From assembly GCA_900465675.1 (NCBI GenBank), contig UBJR01000007.1:62001-126000 (forward strand): 64,000 nucleotides of DNA, read 5' to 3'. The notes under the pieces are model-generated. The model was not told the DNA's origin. It saw only the letters and a list, made by a program, of their open reading frames with translations, and ran no database searches. The position numbers and the translations under genes were made by a program. How positions within the stretch are numbered: position 1 is the first letter of the stretch; the number at the start of each line of letters is the position of its first letter. Positions 1-8,662 of this stretch are shown in pieces. The stretch comes from Hyphomicrobiales bacterium (lineage in GTDB: Bacteria; Pseudomonadota; Alphaproteobacteria; Rhizobiales; Rhizobiaceae).

Positions 1-745
1 CGACGAGGGCACCGGAGGCGATGTGTTGGTCCGTAAGACCGTTCGGAAGTCTGGCGATGCCTAGCCCTTCCAGCGCGGCGGCGAGCAATGCTACTCCGTT
101 GTCGGCCTTGAACCGTCCTTGCGGCCGGGTGTTGAGTACCTGGTCGCCATCTGTGACTTGCCAACTCTCAGTTCCCTGCATGAGCGCCTCATGCTTGAGA
201 AGTTCGTCCGGCGTCTCGGGCGAGCCATTCCGGGTGATGTAGTCGGGGCTAGCAACGAATTTCGCGTAGAGTGGTCCAACGCGCCTGGCAACGAGATTGG
301 AATCCGGCAGATATCCGATCCGAATCGCACAGTCGAAACCTTCCGTAATGAGATCGACGAAGCGGTCGGTGTAGCACGAGGTGACCTGAAGATGCGGGTG
401 TCGGCGCGCCATCTGAGACAGGACGGGAGCGAGGTGGGTCGGCCCGAACGACAGTGGGGCGGCGACCCTGATGCGCCCGCGAAGCTCGCCCGCCGGCAAT
501 ATCGTCTCGCGGGCCGCATCGATCTCCGCCGAAACCCTCGCCGCATAATCTCGGAACGTCGCGCCTTCCTCAGTCAGAGCGATGCCGCGGGTCGTTCGCG
601 CGACGAGCTGAACGCCCAACTCCGCCTCAAGACGAGCGATACGCCGGCTGACCATCGACTTGGAGACGCCAAGCCGTTGAGCGGCGGGTGTCACCCCTCC
701 TGCGTCGGCGACTTCCACGAAGGTCCTGAGATCGTCGATTTCCAT
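1..745 (-). CDS. LysR family transcriptional regulator (3' end outside window)
   Basis: The minus strand is open from an ATG at 745 to the window edge, so only about the first 248 residues are seen. The N-terminus (MEIDDLRTFVEVADAGGVTP) opens a typical LysR winged helix-turn-helix (residues about 1-60, with AAQRLGVSKSMVSRRIARLE), followed by the substrate-binding domain (GRIRVAAPLSFG, then DCAIRIGYLPDSNLVARRV). LysR proteins are about 300 residues, so about 50 C-terminal residues are missing. It is divergent from the isochorismatase-family gene at 884, and the 138-base spacer should hold both promoters and its binding site. Control of that neighbour is inferred from the arrangement. Confidence 0.9.
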   Translation of the reverse strand, partial: MEIDDLRTFVEVADAGGVTPAAQRLGVSKSMVSRRIARLEAELGVQLVARTTRGIALTEEGATFRDYAARVSAEIDAARETILPAGELRGRIRVAAPLSFGPTHLAPVLSQMARRHPHLQVTSCYTDRFVDLITEGFDCAIRIGYLPDSNLVARRVGPLYAKFVASPDYITRNGSPETPDELLKHEALMQGTESWQVTDGDQVLNTRPQGRFKADNGVALLAAALEGLGIARLPNGLTDQHIASGALV

Positions 746-883
746 CTTGCGTTCCCCTTTCTGCAACACAGCTCGCGTTTTCGAGGCCTACCGCATCAGG
801 GCTGGCACTGACAAGGTTTTCGTGGATCGACGTCCAACGGACGCGTTCGCATCTGTCGACGAACCAACAAACAAGGATGTTTC

Positions 884-1543
884 ATGACCTTTCGTAACGG
901 CCTCGCCTCGCTTCTCCGCCCTGAAGATTCGGTTCTCGTCCTCATCGACCATCAGCCTTATCAGCTCGCGAACGTGAACAGCCACGAACCGACGATGGTG
1001 GTCAACAACACGGTAGGCCTTGCAAAGGCGGCCAAGGCCTTCGACGTTCCGACCATCCTCACAACGGTGATCGCGGAGCGCGGCGGCAAACTCTTCCCAC
1101 AGATCGCCGACGTCTTCCCAGGCCAGGAAATCATCGACCGGACGCTTATCAACACCTGGCAGGATGCGAAGGTTGTCGACGTGGTGAAGGCGACCGGTCG
1201 CAAGCAACTGGTAATTGCGGGTCTGTGGACAGAGGTGTGCGTTGCGATGCCGGCAATTCAGGCCGCGGGCGAGGGCTGGGATGTCACGGTCATCACGGAC
1301 GCCTCTGGCGCAGTCTCCCCCGAGGCGCATCAGGTCGCAATCCAGCGTATGATCGCAGCCGGCGTCAACATGATGACCTGGCTCGCGCTCGCAGCCGAAT
1401 GGCAGCGCGACTGGTCCCGTGCCGAACAGGCTGCAAAGATCACCGACGTCATCGTCCAGCATTCTGGCGGGAGCGGAATCGCATATCTGTGGGAGCAGCA
1501 GTTGCTCAACACTGCCGCGCCCAAGGCTGGTGCTGGAGCGTGA
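884..1543 (+). CDS. isochorismatase-family (YcaC-like) hydrolase
   Basis: A 219-residue cysteine-hydrolase fold protein. The catalytic Asp sits in LVLIDHQPYQ (D22) and the nucleophile in AGLWTEVCVAMP (C119). The RTLINTWQD segment and the TGRKQLVIAG strand are typical of the YcaC-like subgroup, whose physiological substrates are mostly unknown. It follows a divergent LysR gene and precedes a pirin gene after 89 bases, a common rhizobial pairing that suggests one LysR-controlled unit. The ATG at 884 is preceded by a purine-rich AACAAGGATGTTTC. The family is clear; the substrate cannot be read from the sequence. Confidence 0.88.
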   Translation: MTFRNGLASLLRPEDSVLVLIDHQPYQLANVNSHEPTMVVNNTVGLAKAAKAFDVPTILTTVIAERGGKLFPQIADVFPGQEIIDRTLINTWQDAKVVDVVKATGRKQLVIAGLWTEVCVAMPAIQAAGEGWDVTVITDASGAVSPEAHQVAIQRMIAAGVNMMTWLALAAEWQRDWSRAEQAAKITDVIVQHSGGSGIAYLWEQQLLNTAAPKAGAGA

Positions 1544-1632
1544 GCACGCCTAAAAAGAGGAGCGGGTGCGTCACGCGTCACCGCCTCTCGCTTTGAATGG
1601 ATGATCATCGGCCGAAGAAGAGGACGAAACAC

Positions 1633-2568
1633 ATGAGCTGGAACCCTGCGATCGAACCAGGATGCCCCGATGAGACAGGCGTGGAGGCGATCGAGACCTT
1701 AATCGTTCCTCGCGCTCGCGATCTTGGCGGTTTCGAAGTCCGACGGGCGCTGCCCGCACCGAACCGACAGATGGTCGGCCCGTTCATATTCTTCGACCAG
1801 GCTGGTCCCGCCGAACTCCTGACGGGGCAGGGCGTCGACGTCCGGCCACATCCGCATATCGGTCTCGGCACCGTCACCTATCTGTACCAAGGAGACTTTC
1901 ATCACCGGGACAGCACCGGTGCCGACCAGATCATCAGGCCGGGCGAGTTGAACTGGATGGTCGCGGGCAAAGGCGTATCGCACTCAGAGCGCACGAGCGC
2001 GGCGGCAAGGAGCGGACCGAACAGCCTGTTCGGAATACAGACGTGGCTCGCCCTGCCTGACGGCCAGGAGGACGTGGCGCCGTCCTTCGAGCACCACGGC
2101 CGGAGCGCGCTTCCGATGATCGAAGACAAAGGCGTCTCGGCGCGGCTGATCCTCGGAAACGCCTATGGCGAGCGCGCTCCCGCTAAGATGTTTTCAGAGA
2201 CCTTCTACGCCGACGTCAAGCTGGATCCGCTCGCCCGTCTTCCGATGCCAGATGAACACGAAGACCGCGCCATCTACGTTGTTGAAGGTTCGATCTCGGT
2301 CGCTGGACAGGAATTCGGCACAATGCAGATGATGGTGTTCCGTCCCGGAGACAGGATAACCGTCGCGGCCGGCGAACGCGGCGCCCGGATTATGATACTC
2401 GGTGGCGCAACGTTCTCCGGGCCAAGATACATCTGGTGGAACTTCGTCGCCTCGTCGATGGAACGTATCGAGGAAGCCAAGGCCGAATGGCGAGCCGGAA
2501 AGTGGGGCGAGGGCCGTTTCGACCTTCCTGCTGACGACCGGGGTGAGTTCATACCCTTGCCCGATTGA
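1633..2568 (+). CDS. pirin family protein
   Basis: A bicupin pirin of 311 residues. The metal-binding cupin motif is clear (PHPHIGLGTVTYLYQGDFHH, then GKGVSHSE), and a pirin-type C-terminal cupin follows (EDRAIYVVEGSISVAGQ). Pirins bind Fe(II) or another metal; some have quercetin 2,3-dioxygenase activity and others act as redox-sensitive regulators. An upstream in-frame ATG exists at 1597, but I choose 1633 (MSWNPAIEPG) because AGAAGAGGACGAAACAC gives it a good ribosome binding site. It is probably cotranscribed with the isochorismatase-like gene, which would make a small oxidative-stress or aromatic detoxification unit under the divergent LysR. Confidence 0.9.
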   Translation: MSWNPAIEPGCPDETGVEAIETLIVPRARDLGGFEVRRALPAPNRQMVGPFIFFDQAGPAELLTGQGVDVRPHPHIGLGTVTYLYQGDFHHRDSTGADQIIRPGELNWMVAGKGVSHSERTSAAARSGPNSLFGIQTWLALPDGQEDVAPSFEHHGRSALPMIEDKGVSARLILGNAYGERAPAKMFSETFYADVKLDPLARLPMPDEHEDRAIYVVEGSISVAGQEFGTMQMMVFRPGDRITVAAGERGARIMILGGATFSGPRYIWWNFVASSMERIEEAKAEWRAGKWGEGRFDLPADDRGEFIPLPD

Positions 2569-2643
2569 TGCTTCATGTAAGCCTGGACGCGAGGGCTGAC
2601 CCGATGTCATTCAACGAAGAGAGCTAATTCGTGGGAGAGGCTC

Positions 2644-3207
2644 ATGTCGATGACAATAGACGAGGTGCATCAGGCAGACGAGAGTTTGTTCCGAGCGGTT
2701 GATGAAGCGATCGATCAAGCCGTTCGAGCCGCCGGCGCCGCGCTCCAGTCCCTCGGCGTTTCCGCTGCGCCACACGACTACTTCAGCGATGGAGCGCTTC
2801 GCGACCTCTTCATGCGCCTTTGCGGCGCCGATGCCCAAACATTCGAGAATGGCGATCCCGACGTCGCCTGGAAGATTCTCTATGCCGGGCGCAACGTCGC
2901 TCGGAGGTGGGAAAGGCAGCAAGGCAGGCCAGTGTCGATGCGACAGAAGAATAAACGCGCAGACGATATCGCGAAGAATCAAAGCGAACGTCAACAGTTG
3001 GTTAGATCGGCGGAATGCTTTGCCTTGAGAACCGTCCTTCGTACCTTGATGGAGAAAGCGCGTGCCACCGATCCGCAGATCGACGCTCGGCTACAAGCGA
3101 CGGTGGATGCCCGTGCGGCCGAACTCGCCGACGGCTCCGAAGCAGAGCAAGCTTTCATCGAAACCGCGCGAAACTACCTAGCGCTCTTCACCAAATCAAC
3201 CGGCTGA
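2644..3207 (+). CDS. hypothetical protein, 187 residues, mostly helical
   Basis: I do not recognise this family. The product is 187 residues, Ala/Arg/Glu rich, without signal peptide or membrane segments, and it looks largely alpha-helical (VDEAIDQAVRAAGAALQSLG, QIDARLQATVDARAAELADG). The start at 2644 follows GTGGGAGAGGCTC, a good ribosome binding site. It lies 75 bases after the pirin gene on the same strand and is followed by degraded sequence. Coding nature is supported by length, start signal and ordinary amino-acid composition. No function is proposed. Confidence 0.6.
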   Translation: MSMTIDEVHQADESLFRAVDEAIDQAVRAAGAALQSLGVSAAPHDYFSDGALRDLFMRLCGADAQTFENGDPDVAWKILYAGRNVARRWERQQGRPVSMRQKNKRADDIAKNQSERQQLVRSAECFALRTVLRTLMEKARATDPQIDARLQATVDARAAELADGSEAEQAFIETARNYLALFTKSTG

Positions 3208-3241
3208 CGACCGTCCTTACCGCCGAAGGAAAGAGGCATGA

Positions 3242-3598
3242 CGAGACAATCCTGCTGGCAGTTCCGCCGATAGGGAAATCGCCGACGTCATTGAGCGTGC
3301 CGACAAATGGTTGGCCACAGCGATCTTCGCCGCTCTGCAGGATGCGAGATATCAGGCCGCAGAAGACATGGCGGCTATCGGACAAGAGGACGCGACGCCG
3401 GCCCCTGAATACTTCGCTGCGCTCGTCCATCAGCGCATGTATTGCGTTGTGTGCGGCGCTGATCCCGCACGTTGGCCGGAGGGGATCCTGAAATGGCTTA
3501 CCACGTCATTCGCAACAGTCAGAACATTGCCAAACACTATTGGTCGGCGGAGATCGACGTTGATCCTCCGGAATTATAGGTCACGTAGTGACGGGTGA
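3242..3598 (+). pseudogene. degraded small coding region(s), no assignable product
   Basis: One frame is open from 3242 to 3598 and reads like protein in its middle (ADKWLATAIFAALQDARYQA, EYFAALVHQRMYCVVCGADP), but it has no good start: the only initiation codon is a TTG at 3311, while an ATG at 3238 lies in another frame and stops after 11 codons. A frameshift near 3240-3270 would explain this. Inside its end, an ATG at 3493 with a strong Shine-Dalgarno (GGAGGGGATCCTGAA) opens a 28-residue frame ending at 3579, like the stub of a truncated gene. I take the stretch as decayed sequence; a short real gene cannot be excluded. Confidence 0.35.
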
Positions 3599-3767
3599 AA
3601 ACGTCGTGCCGGTTCAGGCTGGCGTGGGTTACCTTCACGCGCACCCATCCCTCTTTCACGAGAGGCTGCGGACATTCTCCGACAACCACTGAGGCGAGTG
3701 GGTCGTTGAAATTGGCGTCTTTCCATAGACGGCAAACATCGTTCTTCCCTTCAGCAAGAATTGAAAA
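3594..3767 (-). pseudogene. remnant of a zinc-type/quinone oxidoreductase (N-terminal part)
   Basis: About 58 residues on the minus strand (FSILAEGKND... VVVGECPQPLVKEGWVRVKVTHASLNRHDVFT) match the opening beta strands of medium-chain dehydrogenase/reductase proteins, including the typical V-V-x-V-x-x-A-S-L-N-x-x-D block. The rest of the roughly 330-residue enzyme (GroES-like core, Rossmann domain) is absent: the frame runs into unrelated sequence and stops at 3537. No initiation codon lies next to the homologous part. It is best read as a truncated remnant between two intact genes. Confidence 0.45.
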
Positions 3768-3912
3768 GCACGGCGCAGCGCTGGCACGCCAAGCGCCATC
3801 GCCCACATGCGCGCAGGAGAAGGGCAGCTCGAGCGCTTTTTGGCGCGAGGTTGTTGTCCCCCTCCGATGGAGATTGGCCTCGCACGATGGCGGTTGATGC
3901 ATGACGATCGTC

Positions 3913-4494
3913 CTAGCGCCTACATTCAGGCTCTAAGTGACGTCGAAAGCAGCTAATAGAATGATCGTTGACGATGCCGACCGCCTGCATCCATGCGTAG
4001 GTGATCGTCGGGCCGACAAACTTGAAACCGCGCCGCTTCAATTCCTTAGAGATCGTCTCGGAGAGGGGCGTGGTCGCGACCCAGCTTTTCCCGTCACCAA
4101 GAACAGGAATGCCTTTGGTGAAAGACCAGCAGAATTCCGAGAAGTCCTCGCCGCGACCCCGCATCTCGCAGTAGATCTGTGCGCCCTTGATTGTGGCTTC
4201 GATTTTGGCCCGTGCGCGTACGATGCCAGGGTCCGCCATCAAGCGCTGAATATCTCGTTCGTCAAAAGCAGAGACCTTGGCTGGATCAAAATCTGCGAAG
4301 GCGGCCCGAAAAGCATCTCGCTTACGAAGGATGATGATCCAGGCAAGTCCGGCCTGGAACCCCTCTAGCATGAGCATTTCCCACAACATCCGCGGATCTC
4401 GCTGTGGTACGCCCCATTCGGCATCATGATATCCCCGCATCATCGGGTCATCTTGAGCCCAGCTGCAGCGCTCGCAGGATGAAGTGTCAAGCAT
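3913..4494 (-). CDS. tag: DNA-3-methyladenine glycosylase I
   Basis: A full-length 193-residue Tag protein. It removes 3-methyladenine from alkylated DNA and leaves an abasic site. The zinc-binding residues of the family are visible: the N-terminal Cys and His in ERCSWAQDDPMMRGYHDAEW (C10 and H23) and the C-terminal His/Cys pair in VNDHSISCFRR. The base-recognition Glu is in LMLEGFQAGLAW, and the helix-hairpin-helix region follows (RGFKFVGPTITYAWMQAVG). It stands alone, ending 146 bases before the truncated oxidoreductase remnant. The downstream abasic-site proteins at 57.9-59.2 kb are functionally related but far away. Confidence 0.95.
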   Translation of the reverse strand: MLDTSSCERCSWAQDDPMMRGYHDAEWGVPQRDPRMLWEMLMLEGFQAGLAWIIILRKRDAFRAAFADFDPAKVSAFDERDIQRLMADPGIVRARAKIEATIKGAQIYCEMRGRGEDFSEFCWSFTKGIPVLGDGKSWVATTPLSETISKELKRRGFKFVGPTITYAWMQAVGIVNDHSISCFRRHLEPECRR

Positions 4495-4625
4495 TGTTAA
4501 AGCTTCCTATTGATCGCCGCCGATCGTTGCCAACTGCTCCAAGCAGCAATCCGTGACGGCTTTCCCATGGTCGAGGAACAGCGAGTTCCCGGCATCCGCT
4601 CTTGCGCGAATGCCGGGTCTCACCC

Positions 4626-5414
4626 TTAGACAGTTCGGATAGTCCCGCCATCGATGACAAACTCGGCGCCGTGGATCGCAGCAGCCCGGTCGGACGCGAG
4701 GTAGGCGATAAGGTCGGCCACCTCTTCTGGCTCAGCTCCGCGCCCGATCGAAATCCCGCCCAAGACATCGAGCACGGACTGCCGCGCGTCCTCTATCGTG
4801 CCGCCATTGGCCTTCCGCAGCATTTCGAGAAAGTCTCCCGTGGCATCAGTCATGATCCAGCCTGGAGATACGGAGTTGACCCGCACACCCTTGGGACCGA
4901 GTTCTTTCGAAATCGACTTGCTGTAGGTCCGCAATGCGGCCTTCGCAGATGCATAGCCGGTCGTGGACTCGGGCAGCGGTAGAACAGACTGAATTGAGGT
5001 AACATGGACCACGATACCTTTGCCCCGCTCCAGCATCTGCGGGATCATCAGGCGATCGAGACGGACAGTCGCCAGCAGGTTCAGGTTCAGCTCGGCGAGC
5101 CAGTGGTCGTCTGTCAGCGCGGCGAAGCCACCCGCCGGCGAAGCCGATCCGCCAATCACATGGGCAAGGATGTCGATGCCGCCCAGCCGCTCAAGTGCTA
5201 CCTTTGCTAGCGCTTCGCTTCCCTCCGCAGAGGTCAGGTCCGCCTGGACATATTCAACACCCTCGATAGGATCCTTGATCGTGCGGGCAGCCGTGACGAC
5301 ACGAGCTCCGCCGGCGAGGAACCGCTGAACCGTTGCGCGCCCCAGACCTTTGGTGCCGCCGCTGATGAGTACGCGCTTGCCGGCGAACTCGTTGGGATCT
5401 GCCTGAATGCTCAT
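4626..5414 (-). CDS. SDR family NAD(P)-dependent oxidoreductase
   Basis: A classical short-chain dehydrogenase of 262 residues. The Rossmann motif TKGLGRA (ISGGTKGLGRATVQRF) binds the cofactor; the catalytic Ser is in VVHVTSIQSVLP and the YxxxK pair in GYASAKAALR. The C-terminus VIDGGTIRTV is normal for the family, so the gene is complete. It overlaps the upstream SnoaL-like gene by four bases (ATGA, 5411-5414), which indicates translational coupling. Both face away from a LysR gene at 5837, their probable regulator. The substrate is unknown. Confidence 0.92.
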   Translation of the reverse strand: MSIQADPNEFAGKRVLISGGTKGLGRATVQRFLAGGARVVTAARTIKDPIEGVEYVQADLTSAEGSEALAKVALERLGGIDILAHVIGGSASPAGGFAALTDDHWLAELNLNLLATVRLDRLMIPQMLERGKGIVVHVTSIQSVLPLPESTTGYASAKAALRTYSKSISKELGPKGVRVNSVSPGWIMTDATGDFLEMLRKANGGTIEDARQSVLDVLGGISIGRGAEPEEVADLIAYLASDRAAAIHGAEFVIDGGTIRTV

Positions 5415-5746
5415 ACGGTGGTCTCCAGAACTTTGATGGCGTCATTTGCCAGCGTGAAACGATAGGTGAAGCGCAGAGGGCTGCCGGGGAACTCACCATG
5501 AGCGGGGCCTTCAAGCACCACCATGCCGTCTTCTTCCCGAGACGTATCGGGCTCGAAGATCGCCTTTACCGCGATCGCTTCGTCCCTGAGTAGCTTGCGG
5601 ATTTCAGCTGGCCCCTCGTACCGCTTGCCGTTGTCGATAAAGACGGCATCATTCGTGAAGTGCCTCATCATGCCCTCAAGATCGAGGTGGGCATTCGCCT
5701 CGATATAGGCGGCGATCGGCTTGGGTAGGTTCAGTGACATGTTCAT
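5411..5746 (-). CDS. SnoaL/NTF2-like small protein
   Basis: A 111-residue protein with the cone-shaped NTF2-like fold signature: an N-terminal helix ([20 protein letters not shown]) followed by [20 protein letters not shown] and a sheet ending [16 protein letters not shown]. Family members bind small hydrophobic ligands or act as isomerases/hydrolases. Its stop overlaps the SDR start by four bases, so the two products are probably made together and may act on the same substrate. The ATG at 5746 is preceded by CAGGAGATGAAC on the coding strand. First gene of a two-gene unit divergent from the LysR gene. Confidence 0.8.
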   Translation of the reverse strand: MNMSLNLPKPIAAYIEANAHLDLEGMMRHFTNDAVFIDNGKRYEGPAEIRKLLRDEAIAVKAIFEPDTSREEDGMVVLEGPAHGEFPGSPLRFTYRFTLANDAIKVLETTV

Positions 5747-5836
5747 CTCCTGAGTGGTGATGACGCCAATTTAGCGTTGGACTTTTCGCCTGATAAGCAA
5801 GATAAATCGCCATGGGGCATCACGAAAAGCGGGACA

Positions 5837-6742
5837 ATGACGCGCCATTCATTGATCGAACTTGAGGCAGTTCTCGCTATCGTCCGATGCGGCTCTTTTC
5901 GCGCGGCGGCAACCGATCTTGGCATGTCGACCACGGCCATCAGCAATGCGGTGGGCAAGCTAGAGCGTCAGCTTGACGTGCGATTATTCAATCGTACGAC
6001 GCGGAGCGTCTCACTCACCTATGCAGGGCGGATATTCGTTGCACAGGTTAAACCATCGCTTGAGGGTATCCAGAAAGCCATGAATACCGCGCGATCGCAG
6101 CAGGAGACGCCTTCTGGCATACTGCGGATCAATGCATTCGCCACGGCGGCGCGTGAAATTATGGCGCCGCTGGTTTTGAGCTATTTGCAGCGCTATCCGC
6201 AGGTTCATATCGATATCGTCACGGAAGGGCGGCTTGTCGATGTCGTGGCGGCGGGTTTTGATCTGGGAGTGCGCAGCGCGGATTTTGTGCCAAGCGACGC
6301 GATCGCCATTCCGCTCGGCAAGATGAGGCGCATGGCGATTGCCGCATCGCCCGCCTTTTTCGAAGACAGGGCTGTCCCGCGAGTGCCGCAGGAACTGCTT
6401 TCCTATCCTTGCGTTCGCGGGCGGCTTCCAGACGGCACATTGCTCCGGTGGCGGTTCGAGAAGGATGGTGAAGAACTGCAGCTCGACGTCGAGGGGCCAA
6501 TCACTCTTGACGAAGCATCCCTGGCGCGGATCGCGGTGACGAACGGCGTGGGGATCGGCTATTTCATGGAAGCCGATGTGCGCGATGACTTCGCTGCAGG
6601 ACGGCTTGTGCGCATTCTCGACGACTGGACTCCACCGCTTGCGCCGTTGTGCCTCTATTACTACAATCGGCGCAATTCCTCAGCGGCCTTCCAGGCCTTT
6701 ATCGCGGTTGCGCGCGACTTCGCAGCCGGACGGCCACCCTAA
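5837..6742 (+). CDS. LysR family transcriptional regulator
   Basis: A 301-residue LysR regulator. The N-terminal helix-turn-helix is clear ([20 protein letters not shown] then [20 protein letters not shown]), followed by the effector domain ([20 protein letters not shown] ... [20 protein letters not shown]). The frame is open from 5777, but ATG 5837 gives the normal family N-terminus ([13 protein letters not shown]). It is divergent from the SnoaL/SDR pair, with 90 bases between the starts, and likely controls that unit and itself. A GC-rich hairpin lies 72 bases after its stop. Confidence 0.92.
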   Translation: MTRHSLIELEAVLAIVRCGSFRAAATDLGMSTTAISNAVGKLERQLDVRLFNRTTRSVSLTYAGRIFVAQVKPSLEGIQKAMNTARSQQETPSGILRINAFATAAREIMAPLVLSYLQRYPQVHIDIVTEGRLVDVVAAGFDLGVRSADFVPSDAIAIPLGKMRRMAIAASPAFFEDRAVPRVPQELLSYPCVRGRLPDGTLLRWRFEKDGEELQLDVEGPITLDEASLARIAVTNGVGIGYFMEADVRDDFAAGRLVRILDDWTPPLAPLCLYYYNRRNSSAAFQAFIAVARDFAAGRPP

Positions 6743-6813
6743 GGGGCTGCTTGGCGTCAGCGACGCTGCGCTTACGGCGTGTTGAACAGTGCCGATCAGA
6801 TCGTGAAAGCGGA

Positions 6814-6829
6814 CCCCGACCAGTCGGGG
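6814..6829 (+). terminator. possible hairpin terminator after LysR gene
   Basis: CCCCGA-CCAG-TCGGGG forms a six-pair GC stem with a four-base loop, followed by an AT-rich stretch (GGCTAATTAGTTAG) but no true T-run. The position after the LysR gene suggests a weak or factor-assisted terminator. The call rests on shape and place only. Confidence 0.35.
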
Positions 6830-6877
6830 CGAGGCTAATTAGTTAGCAGTACATTGGGCTCAAAAACACGGCCTACG

Positions 6878-7069
6878 TCAGTCGTTCAGTTCCGTTTTAG
6901 AGATCTCAACTGCGAAGGGGTCATTGTTCGGATCGCCACTCCAGATATAGTCAGCACCTTTGGCGCGACGCTCGGCGGCCTCACGCCCGTAGACCTTCTC
7001 GACGACCGCGAGAGACATATCGGTGCCTGCGGATACGCCCGATGATGTGATGTACTTCCGTTTTCGACC
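6878..7069 (-). pseudogene. C-terminal remnant of a DJ-1/PfpI (isonitrile hydratase-like) protein
   Basis: About 63 residues on the minus strand (KYITSSGVSAGTDMSLAVVE, then KGADYIWSGDPNNDPFAVEI) match the end of GlxA/InhA-type DJ-1/PfpI proteins, where the TSSGVSAGxDMSLA block follows the lost catalytic cysteine. The frame upstream of about 7070 is unrelated basic sequence, so the N-terminal two thirds, including the nucleophilic cysteine, is gone. I call it a gene remnant. It lies between the LysR gene and the MarR gene. Confidence 0.68.
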
Positions 7070-7260
7070 CGTCGTGCGTGGCCCACCCATTCTACTTTGC
7101 CACTTTGACTTGTGGCCCATGGGAAAAGCCGCCGACTTGATCACCTTGGGCCGAGCGACGTCGATTACAGGAACCGCGCATGGATGACGGCGGTGCTGTC
7201 TCACAACGTAGGCGGATGAAGGTTTCTGGACGGCAGTCTTGCTAAAGTAGACCGCTGGCG

Positions 7261-7728
7261 TCAGGCGGGCGCATCCCATCCGCCAATTTGCAGATAAATA
7301 GCGTCGCGCAGATGTCGCACGTCGCGGTTCAGAGCGGCGAGTTGGGCGGGTGCTTGGGTCGAGGCTGCAAGCAAAGCGTCGCTCAGGCAGCCTGCCTTGT
7401 GTTGCAAGGCGTAACCCTGATCGGTCAGATTAATCAGGACCTGCCTTTCGTTGCTGAGATTGCGTGTCCGTCGCACCAGTCCGGCGATCTCGAGACGCTT
7501 CAAAAGTGGCGTCAAGGTACTGGAATCCAAAGCAAGCTGATCAGCGATCGACACGACCGTCTGCTCGTCTTGGGCCCACAGGACGTTCAGAACGAGATAT
7601 TGGGGGTATGTCAACCCAAGCTCGTCGAGGAGCGGTTTGTAGGCGCGCTGGATCGCGATACCCGCTGTGTAAATCGCATAGCACAGCTGGTCGCGCAGGG
7701 GCGGGGGATCATTGTGGCGTTGAGACAT
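7261..7728 (-). CDS. OhrR-type MarR family regulator
   Basis: A 155-residue MarR repressor of the OhrR subgroup. The N-terminal LCYAIYTA block places Cys16 at the position of the peroxide-sensing cysteine of OhrR, where oxidation releases DNA. The winged helix is clear: VVSIADQLALDSSTLTPLLK and a basic wing VRRTRNLSNERQVLINLT. It is divergent from a secreted alpha/beta hydrolase rather than from an ohr gene. The spacer has two full palindromes and two half sites that should be its operators. Autoregulation and control of the hydrolase by organic peroxide or another electrophile are inferred. Confidence 0.9.
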   Translation of the reverse strand: MSQRHNDPPPLRDQLCYAIYTAGIAIQRAYKPLLDELGLTYPQYLVLNVLWAQDEQTVVSIADQLALDSSTLTPLLKRLEIAGLVRRTRNLSNERQVLINLTDQGYALQHKAGCLSDALLAASTQAPAQLAALNRDVRHLRDAIYLQIGGWDAPA

Positions 7729-7760
7729 TTCGAACTCCTATGACACCCTTATAACCTAAC

Positions 7761-7850
7761 TTATCGCAAAAACCAATATCGCGATAAGAAAGATGTTGAC
7801 GGGCATCATCAAATATGAAAGCTTATAGTTATCGCGATAATGGTTATCGC
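7761..7850. promoter_or_regulatory. TTATCGCGATAA operator array between marR and hydrolase
   Basis: The 142-base spacer contains the perfect 12-base palindrome TTATCGCGATAA at 7829-7840, a second TATCGCGATA at 7777-7786, and two half sites TTATCGC at 7761-7767 and 7844-7850. The palindrome centres are 53 bases apart, about five helical turns. Such symmetric AT-flanked boxes in front of a MarR gene are typical repressor sites. Placement suggests control of both divergent promoters. Binding by the neighbouring OhrR-like protein is inferred. Confidence 0.75.
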
Positions 7851-7870
7851 TACAAGATAAGGAGAAAGCC

Positions 7871-8662
7871 ATGAAAAGCAAGACAATCACCACCGTTGCC
7901 GCAATCGCAGCTGCAGCCTCCATTTCGGCCTCGTTGCCGGCAGCCGCTGATACATTACCGCAAGACCAGAAGGTCAAGAACGTCGTCCTGGTCCACGGCG
8001 CATTTGCCGATGGTTCAGGCTGGAAGGGTGTTTACGACAACCTTACAAAGCGCGGATATCGCGTCACGATCGTGCAGAACCCTCTGACATCACTGGCAGA
8101 CGATGTTGCCGCTACCAAGCGTGCGCTCGAGCGCCAGAATGGTCCGGTTATTCTCGTCGGTCATTCCTGGGGTGGCACGGTCATCACGGAAGCCGGGAGC
8201 GATGAGAAGGTTTCCGGCCTTGTTTATGTTTCCGCGCTCTCACCCGACGCCGGGGAGACGACGGCGCAGCAGTATGAAGGGTTTGCACCCGCATCTGAAT
8301 TTGTTCTTGAGACCACCAAGGACGGTTTCGGCTATGTCAGTCCGGCAAAGTTCAAGGCCGGTTTCGCGCATGACGTCAGCGATGACGAGGCGGCGTTCAT
8401 GAGCGCTTCGCAGGTGCCGATCAACATGTCGGCGTTCGCCACGAAGCTCGAACATGCGGCCTGGCGCACAAAGCCCAGCTGGGCTGTTATCGCAACCGAA
8501 GACAAGGCCTTCGATCAGGCCATGCTGATCCATATGGCTGAGCGCATCAACGCTAAGATCACCAAGGTTTCGGCAAGCCATGCGCTGTTCATGACTCAGC
8601 CGGTCGTCATCGCAGATACCATCGATCAGGCCGCGAAGGCTGTCTCTGCCAAAACGAAGTGA
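7871..8662 (+). CDS. secreted alpha/beta hydrolase
   Basis: A 263-residue alpha/beta hydrolase with an N-terminal signal peptide (basic MKSK, hydrophobic Ala-rich stretch, cleavage near AAADT, about residue 27), so it likely acts in the periplasm. VVLVHGAFADGSGWKGV is the oxyanion-hole segment, the nucleophile is in VGHSWGGT, and the C-terminal His is in KVSASHALFMTQP. It resembles esterases of the EstA/salicylate esterase-like group. The ATG follows GATAAGGAGAAAGCC, a strong ribosome binding site. It is divergent from the OhrR-like regulator and preceded by its palindromic boxes. The substrate is unknown. Confidence 0.9.
   Translation: MKSKTITTVAAIAAAASISASLPAAADTLPQDQKVKNVVLVHGAFADGSGWKGVYDNLTKRGYRVTIVQNPLTSLADDVAATKRALERQNGPVILVGHSWGGTVITEAGSDEKVSGLVYVSALSPDAGETTAQQYEGFAPASEFVLETTKDGFGYVSPAKFKAGFAHDVSDDEAAFMSASQVPINMSAFATKLEHAAWRTKPSWAVIATEDKAFDQAMLIHMAERINAKITKVSASHALFMTQPVVIADTIDQAAKAVSAKTK

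Noticed and set aside
119..811. 230-codon plus-strand frame at the left edge
   Set aside because: It lies opposite a LysR gene that continues to the window edge and has clear family sequence; the frame itself matches nothing.
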